Below, one piece after another: positions 37,976 through 47,585 of a stretch of DNA of 64,000 nucleotides; positions within the stretch are counted from its first letter, which is position 1; the number at the start of each line of letters is the position of its first letter. Source of the DNA: Leptospira selangorensis (GTDB lineage Bacteria > Spirochaetota > Leptospiria > Leptospirales > Leptospiraceae); NCBI RefSeq assembly GCF_004769405.1, contig NZ_RQES01000012.1, forward strand, positions 386,897 through 450,896. The letters run 5' to 3'. Under the pieces are notes generated by a model that was not told the origin of the DNA, searched no databases, and saw only the letters and a program-made list of their open reading frames with translations. A program made the position numbers and the translations under genes.

Positions 37976-39552
37976 ACTTCCATAATAATTCCAATTTTCA
38001 AAATGAAACCCTAAGAGATTTTTCGAGAGAAGAAGAAAGATCCATCTTAAATAATGGATTCGCCTCTATCCGAAAAGAATTCCCAATACAAGTTTTTCCG
38101 ATCATCTCCGGAAAAACAAAAAAATCCTCCCTTATAGTTCCCGCTTTAAATCCGGCAAATACATCGGAAAAAATTGCGGATATACATTATGCCTCCGTAA
38201 CGGATGCAGAAGAAGCAGTAAAATACTCGGTCCAATTTTTCGAAATTTGGAAAAACACAAAGCCGGAAGTCAGAATCGGTTTCTTAAAAAAAGCAGCAGA
38301 CATTTTACGATCTAAAAAAGCGGAACTTACCGCATTGATGTCCTTAGAAGTAGGAAAAGGGGTCAAGGATATAGACGCAGAAATCGCAGAAGCAATCGAC
38401 TTCTGTGAATTTTATGCAAAAGAAGCCGAACATATTTTTCAACCCAGAAAAAGAGATCTTTTGGGAGAAGAGAATATCTACACTTATATACCCAGAGGAG
38501 TCACATTAGTTGTCGCTCCATGGAATTTCCCTTTGGCAATCCTTTGTGGAATGACGGTAGCTCCATTAGTCGCAGGAAATCCCGTAATAATGAAACCGGC
38601 GGAACAATCTTCCGCGATCGCATTCAAACTTTTTAATATACTAATTGAGGCAGGCATTCCTTCTTCTGCACTTCATTTTTTACCGGGAAAAGGAGAAGAG
38701 ATCGGAGCCTATTTAGTAAAACATCCTGAAATACATACGATTAATTTTACAGGTTCCAGAGCAGTCGGATTGGGAATGATCCGAGAGGCGGCCTCCCAAA
38801 ATCTGAAATTTGTAAAAAAGGTAATCGCCGAAATGGGAGGCAAAAACGCGTTAATCGTGGATGAAGACGCGGACCTTGACGAAGCTGTGATCGCTTCTAT
38901 ACAATCTGCATTCGGATTCCAGGGACAAAAATGTAGCGCACTTTCACGAATTATACTTTTGGAATCTAAGTATGATACGTTCAAAAACAGATTTATAGAC
39001 GCGTTACAATCCTTAAAACCAGGATTACCTGAAGATCCTTCCGTCAAAGTTGGGCCGGTCATAGATTCGGAATCCAAAAAAAGATTGGATGGAATAGCCT
39101 CCCAGTTCTCCTCTAAAATTTTAAGCAGACTTGAAATGGAAGATAATCAAAAACATACAGGCCATTTTGTGGAGCCTATCATTTTTGAAAGTGAGGATCC
39201 GATATCTCCTTTGGGACAAACAGAATTTTTCGGACCTTACGTCGCCTTATTCAAAGCTAAAAATTTTGAAGAGGCAATCAAAATAGCGAATAACGTAGAC
39301 TATGCCCTTACCGGCGGGGTTTTCTCCCGAAATCCTAAAAACATACAATATGCAAAAGAAAATTTCGAAGTCGGCAATCTTTATATCAATAGAGGGATCA
39401 CTGGAGCCGTAGTGGACAGGCAACCATTCGGAGGTTATAAACTTTCCGGAGTAGGCGCAAAAGCAGGCGGCCCGGATTATCTAAAACAATTTTTAGAGCC
39501 GATCAGTATAACAGAAAATACGATGAGAAGAGGGTTTATTCCGGAAACTTAG
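37972..39552 (+). CDS. pruA: 1-pyrroline-5-carboxylate dehydrogenase
   Basis: A 526-residue NAD-dependent aldehyde dehydrogenase that converts glutamate semialdehyde to glutamate. Motifs: APWNFPLAILCGMTVAPLVAGNPVIMKPAEQ, catalytic E287 in AEMGGKN, and nucleophile C321 in GQKCSALSR. The C-terminal RQPFGGYKLSGVGAKAGGPDYLKQF is characteristic of P5C dehydrogenases, not of general aldehyde dehydrogenases. It overlaps the proline dehydrogenase stop by four bases. In some bacteria both are fused as PutA; here they are split and no DNA-binding PutA domain is seen. Confidence 0.93.
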   Translation: MNFHNNSNFQNETLRDFSREEERSILNNGFASIRKEFPIQVFPIISGKTKKSSLIVPALNPANTSEKIADIHYASVTDAEEAVKYSVQFFEIWKNTKPEVRIGFLKKAADILRSKKAELTALMSLEVGKGVKDIDAEIAEAIDFCEFYAKEAEHIFQPRKRDLLGEENIYTYIPRGVTLVVAPWNFPLAILCGMTVAPLVAGNPVIMKPAEQSSAIAFKLFNILIEAGIPSSALHFLPGKGEEIGAYLVKHPEIHTINFTGSRAVGLGMIREAASQNLKFVKKVIAEMGGKNALIVDEDADLDEAVIASIQSAFGFQGQKCSALSRIILLESKYDTFKNRFIDALQSLKPGLPEDPSVKVGPVIDSESKKRLDGIASQFSSKILSRLEMEDNQKHTGHFVEPIIFESEDPISPLGQTEFFGPYVALFKAKNFEEAIKIANNVDYALTGGVFSRNPKNIQYAKENFEVGNLYINRGITGAVVDRQPFGGYKLSGVGAKAGGPDYLKQFLEPISITENTMRRGFIPET

Positions 39553-39619
39553 GACCTTCTTCTTTTTTTCTTGATTCTATCCTTAAGATGTCCTCCAATA
39601 AGGATCCTCGGATCCGAAC

Positions 39620-40375
39620 ATGAAGATCGTCTTATTACACGGAATGTGGTCCAGACCGGATACTCTGGACTCTGTTAGGAAAGTATTAGAACAAAAAGGC
39701 CATGAGGTCTTTGCTCCTACATTACCATTCCATGTTTTGAATAAACCACCCGATCCCTCATTGGGAAAATATAGACTTATAGATTATGTTGAATTCCTAA
39801 AACAGGAAATTCAAAATAAAGGTTGGGAAAAACCCACATTGATCGGTCACTCCATGGGAGGATGGTTGGCACAAGCATTGGCTGCAGAAGGTTTTGCATC
39901 CAGGATCGTATTGTTTGCACCTGCTGCTCCCTCCGGGATTTTTCCATTAGGACCTTCTCCTTTATATACTTTGTTAGAAGTTCCTTTTCGTTGGAAATTT
40001 TGGGCTAAACCTTTCAAACCCACCTATCGTGGAGCGAATTTCGGTCTATTTAATCGGATCCCGAAGGATAAAAGAAAAGAATATTATGTTTCTTTAAATT
40101 ATGAATCAGGCAGAGCTCTTTTCGAACTTGCATTTTGGTTTTTTGATCCTTTCAAAGGAAGTAAAATCCCGGCAGAAAAAGTAAATTGTCCGGTTCTAGT
40201 TTTAGCAGGGGAGAAGGACAGGATCATTCCGATCCGAGTTACGAAAGCCGTCGCAAGAAGATACGAAAATTCCGAATTTGTTGCCCTTCCCAACCACGCG
40301 CATTGGCTTACGGACGAACCAGGAAAAGAAAAAATTTTCGAGATCATGTTCGATTGGCTGAAACAAAATAGCTAA
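39620..40375 (+). CDS. Alpha/beta hydrolase
   Basis: A 251-residue serine hydrolase. The oxyanion region LLHGMWSRPDTLDSV starts the fold, the nucleophile elbow is GHSMGG with S78, and the acid and His lie in VLAGEKDRIIP and LPNHAHWLTDEPG. No signal peptide, so cytoplasmic. The ester or lipid substrate is unknown. A small gap separates it from the P5C dehydrogenase gene; it may be in the same transcript. Confidence 0.88.
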   Translation: MKIVLLHGMWSRPDTLDSVRKVLEQKGHEVFAPTLPFHVLNKPPDPSLGKYRLIDYVEFLKQEIQNKGWEKPTLIGHSMGGWLAQALAAEGFASRIVLFAPAAPSGIFPLGPSPLYTLLEVPFRWKFWAKPFKPTYRGANFGLFNRIPKDKRKEYYVSLNYESGRALFELAFWFFDPFKGSKIPAEKVNCPVLVLAGEKDRIIPIRVTKAVARRYENSEFVALPNHAHWLTDEPGKEKIFEIMFDWLKQNS

Positions 40376-40438
40376 AACGCTCAAAAAAACAACGAGTCGT
40401 CCGTTATAAATAGGAAATACATATCCGGAGAAATATTA

Positions 40439-41173
40439 ATGAAAGAAGAGATCGGGACATTCGTAAAAACAGCGGTTAAAAGTTCCGCAAAAATATTTTT
40501 ACTTTCTTCCATAGCCCTCTTTCTTGGATTCATTTTTAATCTTTTTTTATTAGCATTCTGTTTTCCAGAAATGAAAAGTATCGCGTCCAACCTGGGACCA
40601 ATGCCAATCGCAAGAGCCGGAGGAATAGGAGCAATACTTGCATTAATCGTAATAGTCTTAGAGCTCTGGCCTATCGTTCTGTTGGTAATCGGATTTGCAT
40701 TCGTATTCCCTTTTCTCTATTTCCTCGGGATCAAAAAATATCTTTTAGGAAGGGAATTAGGAAATCTGGTCTCAGAAAACAAAACTTGGTTCACTGAAAA
40801 TATTTCCAAAACACTTTCGGAAATGATCAAAAAGAAAGTTGGATCCGAAAAGATCGATAACTGGGGTAAATTTATCTCTTCTAAACTGAAAGATCTACCA
40901 ACGTTTTTGCAAGAGAAGGAGAACTTGCCCAAGGTTCTTCGTTTCATTTTGCAAACCTTCTTAAAAAAGATCCGAATTGCAGAATTCGCGGAAGAAGTGG
41001 CAGCGGCGTATGAGCAAAAAGGTACCCAAGACATTTCCGTTTTAGAAGAAATTATTAAAACCAGTTTGAACAAGGCGATAGATAAACAAATGGAACCTTC
41101 CCCTCCATTATTTTTCTATATCGTATTCGGGGCAAATTTCGGGATCTTCTTGCTCGTCAAAATTTTATTATAA
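40439..41173 (+). CDS. Membrane protein of unknown function
   Basis: A 244-residue protein. Three hydrophobic segments lie in the N-terminal half (about residues 18-42, 60-77 and 79-99) and one at the extreme C-terminus (about 224-243). Between them is a soluble stretch of about 120 residues, mostly helical, rich in Lys and Glu. No motif was recognised. It lies between two alpha/beta hydrolase genes on the same strand, with 63 and 69 bases of spacing. Confidence 0.7.
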   Translation: MKEEIGTFVKTAVKSSAKIFLLSSIALFLGFIFNLFLLAFCFPEMKSIASNLGPMPIARAGGIGAILALIVIVLELWPIVLLVIGFAFVFPFLYFLGIKKYLLGRELGNLVSENKTWFTENISKTLSEMIKKKVGSEKIDNWGKFISSKLKDLPTFLQEKENLPKVLRFILQTFLKKIRIAEFAEEVAAAYEQKGTQDISVLEEIIKTSLNKAIDKQMEPSPPLFFYIVFGANFGIFLLVKILL

Positions 41174-41242
41174 AAGGTCCTGTTCGTCGTAACGATTTCC
41201 AGATAGGACGAACTATTATTTAATCCTTCTAGGATTTCGCGT

Positions 41243-42094
41243 ATGAAAAAATCGAAACTTCTTCTCTTATCCTTAATTCTTTCCTGTTGCAGCAGTTACG
41301 AAGAAATGAATATGGAAGAAGATAAGGCCTTCCAAAAACTCAAAGAATCGGAAATATTCTACCAAGAATATTTTATCCAAAACAGTAAGGAAGACAATCC
41401 GGTCCATTGGATTAGTACCGGATGTAAACCTGACAAAGATAAGATCCTAATCTTCATCCACGGGTCTCCCGGCAATTGGTCAAATTATCTTAGATATTTA
41501 AAAGACCCGGAATTATTAAAAATTTATTGTATGTTTGGACTAGATAGGCCAGGTTTCGGAAAGTCTCCGGGGACAATCGCAGATGTAACCGGCCAAGCCG
41601 AAAAAATTTTGGGGAATCTATCCAAACTTTCTGAAATACAAAAAGGAAAAAAATCGATTTCTATATTAGGGCATTCTTATGGAGGTCCGGTCGCTGCAAG
41701 AATGGCTTCGATTTCTCCTGAAAAATTCCAATATCTGTTTTTATTGGCCGCCGCCATGGACCCGGAAACGGAAGAAATTAAATGGTATAATAAAATCGCG
41801 GATACATGGATCGCTGGTTGGATCTTACCTGAAGAATGGACCCATAGTAATTCGGAAATGTTACCCTTAAAGGAACAGTTGAAAAGTTTGGCCTCGGAAT
41901 GGAAAAGGATCAAGGCGAAAACAATTGTGATCCAAGGAGAAGAGGACGGACTTGTAGATCCAAAAAATCCGGATTTTATTCAGAAAAGTTTCTCTACAGA
42001 AACAAAAACATATCTTCTACCGAAAGAAGGACATTTTTTACCTTGGAAAAACTATGAGCTAATTCAAAAATTATTAATAGAGTTCTCGAAATAA
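41243..42094 (+). CDS. Alpha/beta hydrolase lipoprotein
   Basis: A 283-residue exported hydrolase. The signal peptide (residues 1-15) ends in a SCC lipobox-like sequence. HGSPGNWSNYL forms the oxyanion region, the nucleophile is S145 in GHSYGG, the acid is likely in GEEDGLVDP and the His in PKEGHFLPW. It would act in the periplasm or on the cell surface, unlike the neighbouring cytoplasmic hydrolase. Substrate unknown. It is convergent with the AlkZ-like gene, two bases from its end. Confidence 0.85.
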   Translation: MKKSKLLLLSLILSCCSSYEEMNMEEDKAFQKLKESEIFYQEYFIQNSKEDNPVHWISTGCKPDKDKILIFIHGSPGNWSNYLRYLKDPELLKIYCMFGLDRPGFGKSPGTIADVTGQAEKILGNLSKLSEIQKGKKSISILGHSYGGPVAARMASISPEKFQYLFLLAAAMDPETEEIKWYNKIADTWIAGWILPEEWTHSNSEMLPLKEQLKSLASEWKRIKAKTIVIQGEEDGLVDPKNPDFIQKSFSTETKTYLLPKEGHFLPWKNYELIQKLLIEFSK

Positions 42095-42095
42095 T

Positions 42096-43169
42096 TCAAA
42101 CCTCTAAGATCAGGTTTTTTCCGAGAAAATTCGCGTATTCTTTCGCAACCTTCTTCAGTTTCTTTTTAAAATTCGCATTTAAGGGTTTATAAGGATTTAC
42201 TTTAAGAATAACATCTTCCTTTTTAAATTCTCTCTGCCAAATCCCACTTACCCAGCCATTAATAACCAGTGTAGGTCTAAAAAGATCATCTGCCGGAGTC
42301 AAAAGTCTTTTAGGAGGAGGATCCATACAATCTTTACGATCAGTAAACGCCAATAAGAACTCGTCAAATGCAGGGAGAAGGAATAATGTATCGGAGTCCT
42401 TTTCTACTAGATCCATCTTTTTGGGAATATAATAAGTCTGATCTTCCTTTTGAAAATTGGTCAATTTAGAACCAAAACTTTCTATACCCGCTTTCGCATC
42501 CTTTACATTCAATCCGGACCACCATACAAAATCCGCCAAGGTAGCCGGAGCCCTAGTATCGAAATATTTTTTAGTGATATCGTATAGTGCTTCTTCTTTC
42601 GGCTTCTTAACCTTTTTGATCTTTGGGATCCATTCTTCGATCAATGTGTAAGTAAAATCTTTATCTTTTCTTGGACCGAAACAGATCAGACCTTCCAAAC
42701 CTGCTCTTTGTAGAATATGAGATAATCTGGTGGTATTTGTTATAATCCCAGATTTTTCCAAAATAGAGGATATTTCCTTTCTGGTAAGAAAGTTTTGGTT
42801 CGTAAGATTTTTAGAAAGAATAGAATAACATTTTTTTAATACTTTAGAATCTAACTCTATTTTTTTATAATGAGCCGCATATTTGGAAATCGTAGGAGGA
42901 CCCAATAAGTCCAATAACCAATAGATATCCTTAGCGGAAACCACATGTAATGTTCCTCTCAAAGGCCAAGATCGAATGATTTTTTTATCCAAAAAAGCAG
43001 ACTCTATATCTTCCTCCTTCGAACCGGGAGTCCTAAGTCCGATGGCCCATTTAGAGGCAGCATAGTCTTGGCCTTGGATAGCCACCAAATCTTCGACCAA
43101 CTTTTCAGGAGAAGAATATGGAGAACTCAAAACATTTAGATGTTTCAATCTTGTTAATGCGATATTCAC
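42096..43169 (-). CDS. AlkZ-like DNA glycosylase (HTH_42 family)
   Basis: A 357-residue protein of the winged-helix HTH_42 family that includes AlkZ and YcaQ. The QxQ motif of the AlkZ subgroup, whose glutamines are catalytic in characterised AlkZ, is visible as Q32-G-Q34 in VAIQGQDYAASKWAIGLR. RSWPLRGTLHVVSAKDIYWLLDLLGP is the next conserved block, and FLLPAFDEFLLAFTDR lies near the C-terminus. Function would be removal of alkylated or crosslinked bases. It is divergent from an AlkC-like gene, so this is a small alkylation-repair locus. Confidence 0.8.
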   Translation of the reverse strand: MNIALTRLKHLNVLSSPYSSPEKLVEDLVAIQGQDYAASKWAIGLRTPGSKEEDIESAFLDKKIIRSWPLRGTLHVVSAKDIYWLLDLLGPPTISKYAAHYKKIELDSKVLKKCYSILSKNLTNQNFLTRKEISSILEKSGIITNTTRLSHILQRAGLEGLICFGPRKDKDFTYTLIEEWIPKIKKVKKPKEEALYDITKKYFDTRAPATLADFVWWSGLNVKDAKAGIESFGSKLTNFQKEDQTYYIPKKMDLVEKDSDTLFLLPAFDEFLLAFTDRKDCMDPPPKRLLTPADDLFRPTLVINGWVSGIWQREFKKEDVILKVNPYKPLNANFKKKLKKVAKEYANFLGKNLILEV

Positions 43170-43342
43170 GTAAGTGTATCTAATCTATAAGATGTGATTT
43201 TTCGGGAATCATTTTACTATTTCCGAATGAAAACCGACGCAAGTATCGTTATTCAGTATTTCTGTGATCATCAAGACTTTTCCTGAGCAAATGGCGAAAA
43301 ATACTACCTATCCAAACCTATATATGGATCATAACAAAGTTT

Positions 43343-44464
43343 ATGGCAGAAGCTCTTAAGAACTTTTATGATGACGAGGTTCTACTAGAGATAGGAACCC
43401 TACTCTCCACAATATTATCTCATAAAAAGCCGAAAGATTGGGTCCAAGAGATCAAACGAAACGATTGGAAGAAGTTAGAACTCAAACAAAGGATCAAAAG
43501 AATTGCAGAAGTATTATCAGACTCTCTTCCTAAACCGTTTCCGAAAGCGGTCTCATCTTTATTAAAAATTTCGAAAGTTCTTGAGGAAAAATTCCCGGGA
43601 ACCCAAAGGTTTTATATCATCTTCTTAGGAGATGTTGTAGAAATCTCAGGGATCGATTATCCGGAAGAATCCTTACATTGTATGGAGAAGATCACTCAAA
43701 TCATCTCTTGTGAATTTTCCATAAGAGAGTTTTTGATCCGATATCCGGATATTACTTGGAAAAAAATGTTAGAATGGTCCAAACATTCTCATCCGGGAAC
43801 AAGAAGATTAGCGAGTGAAGGTTCTCGTCCTAGATTACCATGGGGAAAAGGAATCCCAGGATTAAAACAAGATCCCAAAAAAACTCTCTCCATTTTGGAA
43901 AATTTGAAAAACGATCCCGATGAAGTAGTTCGCAGAAGTGTTGCCAATCATTTAAATGATATTTCTAAAGATCATCCTGACTTAGTCATATCTATCGCGA
44001 AAAAATGGAAAGGTAAATCCGAAAATACGGACCTTCTACTAAAACATGCGCTCAGAGGTTTATTAAAACAAGGCAACTCCGATACTCTCTCTATCTTCGG
44101 ATTTCCAAAAAATAAATCCGCTAAAATTTCAAAATTGGAACTCCTACCTAAAATCGTAGAAATTGGAAAACATCTGGTCTATAAGTTCGAAATGAAATCG
44201 GAAGCGAAAGATCCGACTCTCTATAGATTAGAGTCTAAGATCCATTATCTAAAACCTTCCGGAAAATTTTCCGTAAAAGTATTTCAAATAGAAGAAAGAG
44301 AATTTTTTCCGAACGAAACAAAAGTTTATGAAAGAAAACAATCTTTTCAACAAATGACAACCAGGACACATTTCCCCGGAATCCATAAACTGGAAATTAT
44401 AGTGAACGGAGAAACAAAAACAAAAGCGGAATTTAAAGTTTCAAATCCTAAAACCAGAAAATAA
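43343..44464 (+). CDS. alkC: AlkC-like DNA alkylation repair protein
   Basis: A 373-residue protein. Residues 1-260 are HEAT-like helices with the AlkC signature stretches HPGTRRLASEGSRPRLPW and DEVVRRSVANHLNDISKDHPDLV. Residues 270-373 form a beta-rich Ig-like domain (IHKLEIIVNGETKTKAEFKVSN), found in some AlkC proteins where it contacts DNA. AlkC glycosylases remove 3-methyladenine and 3-methylcytosine. The neighbouring divergent gene encodes an AlkZ-like glycosylase. A DMT-type transporter gene follows nine bases downstream. Confidence 0.85.
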   Translation: MAEALKNFYDDEVLLEIGTLLSTILSHKKPKDWVQEIKRNDWKKLELKQRIKRIAEVLSDSLPKPFPKAVSSLLKISKVLEEKFPGTQRFYIIFLGDVVEISGIDYPEESLHCMEKITQIISCEFSIREFLIRYPDITWKKMLEWSKHSHPGTRRLASEGSRPRLPWGKGIPGLKQDPKKTLSILENLKNDPDEVVRRSVANHLNDISKDHPDLVISIAKKWKGKSENTDLLLKHALRGLLKQGNSDTLSIFGFPKNKSAKISKLELLPKIVEIGKHLVYKFEMKSEAKDPTLYRLESKIHYLKPSGKFSVKVFQIEEREFFPNETKVYERKQSFQQMTTRTHFPGIHKLEIIVNGETKTKAEFKVSNPKTRK

Positions 44465-44473
44465 CATAAACAT

Positions 44474-44929
44474 ATGAATCTACTATTACCTATAATCTTC
44501 GCCCTTCTTTCGGGACTCGCTATGTCCATACAACCGGGTATCAATTCCATATTAGGAAAAAATATAGAAAGCCCATGGCTTGCCTCCACGATTTCTTTTT
44601 TTGTTGGAACCATCGCCTTAGGGATCATAACGTTCGCCTTGGGAGAAATGAAATCCACTGCATTCATAGTACAAACAATCAAGGAGCAACCTTGGTGGAT
44701 CTGGATCGGAGGGTTTTTAGGAGCAATCGTAGTCACCTCTTCTTTAGTTTTTGCTCCTAAGATAGGAGCCACAAGTTGGATCGCTTTATTCTTATTAGGC
44801 CAAGTTATAACTTCTATCTTATTAGAAAAATGGGGAATATTAGGATTTCCTGAAAAACCGATTTCAATTCAAAAGATGATCGGATTAGGATTGTTGATTT
44901 TAAGCGCTTGGCTGGTCAAAAAAGGTTGA
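44474..44929 (+). CDS. YdcZ-like (DUF606) DMT transporter
   Basis: A 151-residue membrane protein with five hydrophobic segments. LPIIFALLSGLAMSIQPGINS and LGALAS-like spacing (LGAIVVTSSLVFAPKIGATSW) are typical of the DUF606/YdcZ family of half-size drug/metabolite transporters. Two copies are usually needed for one transporter; no partner gene is seen here. The substrate is unknown. Spacing of nine bases to the AlkC-like gene suggests cotranscription. Confidence 0.85.
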   Translation: MNLLLPIIFALLSGLAMSIQPGINSILGKNIESPWLASTISFFVGTIALGIITFALGEMKSTAFIVQTIKEQPWWIWIGGFLGAIVVTSSLVFAPKIGATSWIALFLLGQVITSILLEKWGILGFPEKPISIQKMIGLGLLILSAWLVKKG

Positions 44930-44996
44930 TCCGAATTTGAAAAGCCGGCGCTCACTTTTCGGAATTATTCCGTAAACAGACTTTTATTAGAAATTT

Positions 44997-45012
44997 TGTA
45001 GGAGCTCCAACA
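44997..45012. repeat. Dispersed 16-bp palindrome, copy 2
   Basis: TGTAGGAGCTCCAACA, the same element as at 10748. It stands between the YdcZ-like gene and the ABC-F gene end. Confidence 0.65.
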
Positions 45013-45069
45013 AAATTTATGAGGAAATGTAATTGAGGGAAATGCGAAATTGTGATAGAAGGAATCAGC

Positions 45070-45127
45070 TTCTCCCACGGGCCCTCCACCACCACCCAAA
45101 CCAGGGTGGGGGCCGCCTTCTTTCCCA
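45070..45127. repeat. GC-rich intergenic element
   Basis: A short GC-rich stretch of CCACC and GGGTGG tracts able to fold (for example CCACC with GGTGG around 45091-45113), directly followed by copy 3 of the 16-bp palindrome. Its composition is very unlike the surrounding genes. No coding potential is apparent. Confidence 0.45.
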
Positions 45128-45143
45128 CGTAGGAGCTCCAACA
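45128..45143. repeat. Dispersed 16-bp palindrome, copy 3
   Basis: CGTAGGAGCTCCAACA, one base different from copy 2 and 115 bases from it. It lies between the GC-rich stretch and the 3' end of the ABC-F gene. Confidence 0.65.
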
Positions 45144-45161
45144 GATTAAAATTAACTTTTT

Positions 45162-46658
45162 CTAATAATCTTCGTCGGACCAACCAACATCTTTGAGGAA
45201 GTCTTCGTAAGAACCGTCAAAAATCCGAATCGTGTCGTTGTCAAAAACGATCAACTTGGTTGCGACAGCCCTAAGATGCATTTCGTTGTGGGTCACCATA
45301 ATAAGAGAACCATCGAACTCATCGATGGCTTCTATCAACGCGTCGCATGATTGCATATCCAAGTGGTTGGTAGGCTCATCCAAGAAGAGGAGATGGCAAG
45401 GAGTGACCAAAATTTTCCCAAGCATCACCCTACTCTTCTCACCACCCGAAAGAACTTTGATTTTTTTCAAAGACATATCGTCGGAGAACATCAATCCGCC
45501 TGCGATAGTTCTCGCGAGCCATTCGGTGCAAGACTTATCCGCACTCATAATTTCTTCAGTGACGGTCGCATTCTCATTCAGATTCAATTTATTCGTCTGA
45601 CCGAAATAACCTTCTTTCAAGGCAGGATGTTTTTGGATCCTTCCGGAACTTGGTTGGAGTTCCCCAGCAAGAAGTTTTAGAAGAGTGGATTTACCCTTAC
45701 CGTTTTTACCGATGATACAAATCCGATCTCTCTTACCAACGCTCAGAGAAAAATCTGAAATCAAAAAAGGTTCCTTACCGGAATAAGAAAACGAAATATT
45801 TTCCGCAGACAACATTTGGCTCGCAGCGAAAGGAGCAGAGTTAAAATATAATTCTAGACTTTCGATTTCTTCCAAAGCCTTCATCTCGCCTTGTTTCTCT
45901 AGTTTTTTCACCCTGGATTGAGCGCGACTCGCGAAACTCGCCTTCGCTTTAAAACGTGCGATAAAGATCTCTTCTTGTTTTCTTTTTTTCGCCTCGTTCA
46001 AACGAGTTCTTTCATAAATTTCTTCAGCCTGATTGATCTGATTATAAAGTTTGTCAGTATCACCTTGGACCTTGATCGCCTTCGTACGATGGATCGCCGC
46101 AGTATGGGTCACAACACTATCCATAAAACTTCTATCGTGAGTGACCAAAATGATCTCACCTTCCCACTCGCGCAGGAATTCCTCAAGCCAACGAATAGTA
46201 ACGATATCTAAATAGTTGTTCGGCTCGTCTAACATGAGTAAGTCGGGACCGGACACTAAAAGTTTCGCTAAATTCATTCGGATTTGATAACCACCCGAAA
46301 ACTCTTCCGGGCTTCTTTCCAGATCCGCTTCCGAAAAACCCAAACCGGACAAAACTTTTTCAACCTGCCAAGTTTCGTATTCTTCACCCTCAGGAAGACC
46401 AAGCGCACATTCTTCCAACACAGTAGGCTTAGTGAATTTCAAGTGCTGTTGTAAATGCCCGATCTTATAACCCTTCGGCACAGTGATAGAACCGGAGTCC
46501 GGTTCCACATTCCCCAAAATCATTTGGAACAAAGTAGACTTCCCGTGGCCGTTACGTCCCACAAGGCCTAACTTTTCGCCCCGATTCAAACTCAGGTTCA
46601 GATCATCGAATAACAAATTAGAAGTATAAGATTTATGAAGATTAGAAATTTTGATCAT
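45162..46658 (-). CDS. ABC-F family ATPase
   Basis: A 498-residue soluble protein with two ABC ATPase domains and no membrane part. Domain 1: Walker [10 protein letters not shown], signature SGGYQIR, Walker [13 protein letters not shown]. Domain 2: [30 protein letters not shown] charged linker (about residues 225-265, with [17 protein letters not shown]) joins them, as in ribosome-acting ABC-F factors such as EttA, Uup and YbiT. The start ATG 46658 ([11 protein letters not shown]) is the usual family start; a TTG at 46694 is less likely. Role: translation factor or ribosome protection. Confidence 0.92.
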   Translation of the reverse strand: MIKISNLHKSYTSNLLFDDLNLSLNRGEKLGLVGRNGHGKSTLFQMILGNVEPDSGSITVPKGYKIGHLQQHLKFTKPTVLEECALGLPEGEEYETWQVEKVLSGLGFSEADLERSPEEFSGGYQIRMNLAKLLVSGPDLLMLDEPNNYLDIVTIRWLEEFLREWEGEIILVTHDRSFMDSVVTHTAAIHRTKAIKVQGDTDKLYNQINQAEEIYERTRLNEAKKRKQEEIFIARFKAKASFASRAQSRVKKLEKQGEMKALEEIESLELYFNSAPFAASQMLSAENISFSYSGKEPFLISDFSLSVGKRDRICIIGKNGKGKSTLLKLLAGELQPSSGRIQKHPALKEGYFGQTNKLNLNENATVTEEIMSADKSCTEWLARTIAGGLMFSDDMSLKKIKVLSGGEKSRVMLGKILVTPCHLLFLDEPTNHLDMQSCDALIEAIDEFDGSLIMVTHNEMHLRAVATKLIVFDNDTIRIFDGSYEDFLKDVGWSDEDY

Positions 46659-46721
46659 CTTTAAGTGCGCTCTATATAAACCAAAGTTTTCCAAGGGTCC
46701 AAGATTTCACCTAAAATTGAC

Positions 46722-46737
46722 TGTAGGAATTCCAACA
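46722..46737. repeat. Dispersed 16-bp palindrome, copy 4
   Basis: TGTAGGAATTCCAACA, in the intergenic region upstream of the ABC-F gene. Confidence 0.65.
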
Positions 46738-46751
46738 GATATAAGGATTAG

Positions 46752-46957
46752 GGCGTTCCCCGTGAGTAGGAGCTCCAACAATGAAACAACCCTCGAGGTC
46801 CTCACGGGGCCGGGCTACTCCAGGCTTCGGACTCCTCGCGAGTGACCCATAGGAAGCGAGGAAGCCCGCGATAATAAGGGGAGTTTATCGAGGGCGCGCT
46901 AAAACTATCGGCTTTCGGCTGCGGGGTCCGCTTCGCGCCTTCCGTATCCCTAACGCG
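46752..46957. repeat. GC-rich mosaic element A (contains palindrome copy 5)
   Basis: About 206 bases, starting GGCGTTCCC and ending GTATCCCTAACGCG, like element B at 51878. Inverted segments (CGTGAG at 46761-46766, CTCACG at 46801-46806) suggest it can fold. Copy 5 of the 16-bp palindrome (AGTAGGAGCTCCAACA) lies inside at 46765-46780. It has much higher GC than flanking genes and no plausible reading frame. Together with copy 4 it fills the gene-free stretch 46659-46995. Confidence 0.65.
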
Positions 46958-46995
46958 AGCCTTAAGGTCACTCCGAAGGGGTGGAGCCGCGAAAA

Positions 46996-47403
46996 TTATA
47001 AATGTCTGATCTCCGCAGGTTGGTTATGCCAATTATTATTCAAACCATCCGCATACCATAAAGGAGCTTCGATTAGTTCATTCAGATCCGCATTATCTAA
47101 AGTAGAAATAGCAACACTTATGAATGCACCGCCGATTTCTTCGATATATCCTTTTGAGAAAGTTCTTACTCCACAATTTTTGCAAAAATGGTGTTTACTA
47201 CTTTTCGTATTAAATTCGTAAAAGTTAAGACTATCTTCTCCGCTTAATAAACGAAAAGATTCAGGCTTAACGATGATGGACCAATTTCGGACCTTTCTGC
47301 AGAAGGAACAGTTACATCTACCTGTGCCAGCGCTCAAATCCAAATCCGCTTCGTAACGAACTGCACCACAATGACAACTTCCGGAATATTTTTTAAGGCT
47401 CAT
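46996..47403 (-). CDS. GFA/CENP-V family zinc protein
   Basis: A 135-residue protein of the GFA (glutathione-dependent formaldehyde-activating enzyme) fold. Zinc ligands are visible: [19 protein letters not shown] and [14 protein letters not shown]. Family members are often not true formaldehyde enzymes, so the substrate is open. A perfect 11-bp inverted repeat (47473-47499) lies about 70 bases upstream of the ATG and may be its operator. Confidence 0.88.
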   Translation of the reverse strand: MSLKKYSGSCHCGAVRYEADLDLSAGTGRCNCSFCRKVRNWSIIVKPESFRLLSGEDSLNFYEFNTKSSKHHFCKNCGVRTFSKGYIEEIGGAFISVAISTLDNADLNELIEAPLWYADGLNNNWHNQPAEIRHL

Positions 47404-47472
47404 AAATAACTCCTTTCGGACCTTTAAAGTGGATCAAAAACTTCGGATCCGTATATGAATAATATTACAGAT

Positions 47473-47499
47473 TAAATATGACAAATTCTGTCATATTTA
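47473..47499. promoter_or_regulatory. Perfect 11-bp inverted repeat, candidate operator
   Basis: TAAATATGACA (47473-47483) and TGTCATATTTA (47489-47499), five bases apart. It lies upstream of the GFA gene and past the 3' end of the TetR gene. The TGACA-N5-TGTCA core is the shape of a homodimer operator. The regulator is unknown. Confidence 0.55.
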
Positions 47500-47585
47500 G
47501 AAATCGGATCTGAAAAAATTAAAAATTTCCGCAATTTTAGTTCATCATCTATGATTCATATCGGGCGAATATGATAATTGGAAAT

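Noticed and set aside
44947..45160. CRISPR-like repeats
   Set aside because: Two copies of a 16-bp palindrome 115 bases apart, without regular spacing or more repeats, do not form an array, and no cas gene is near.
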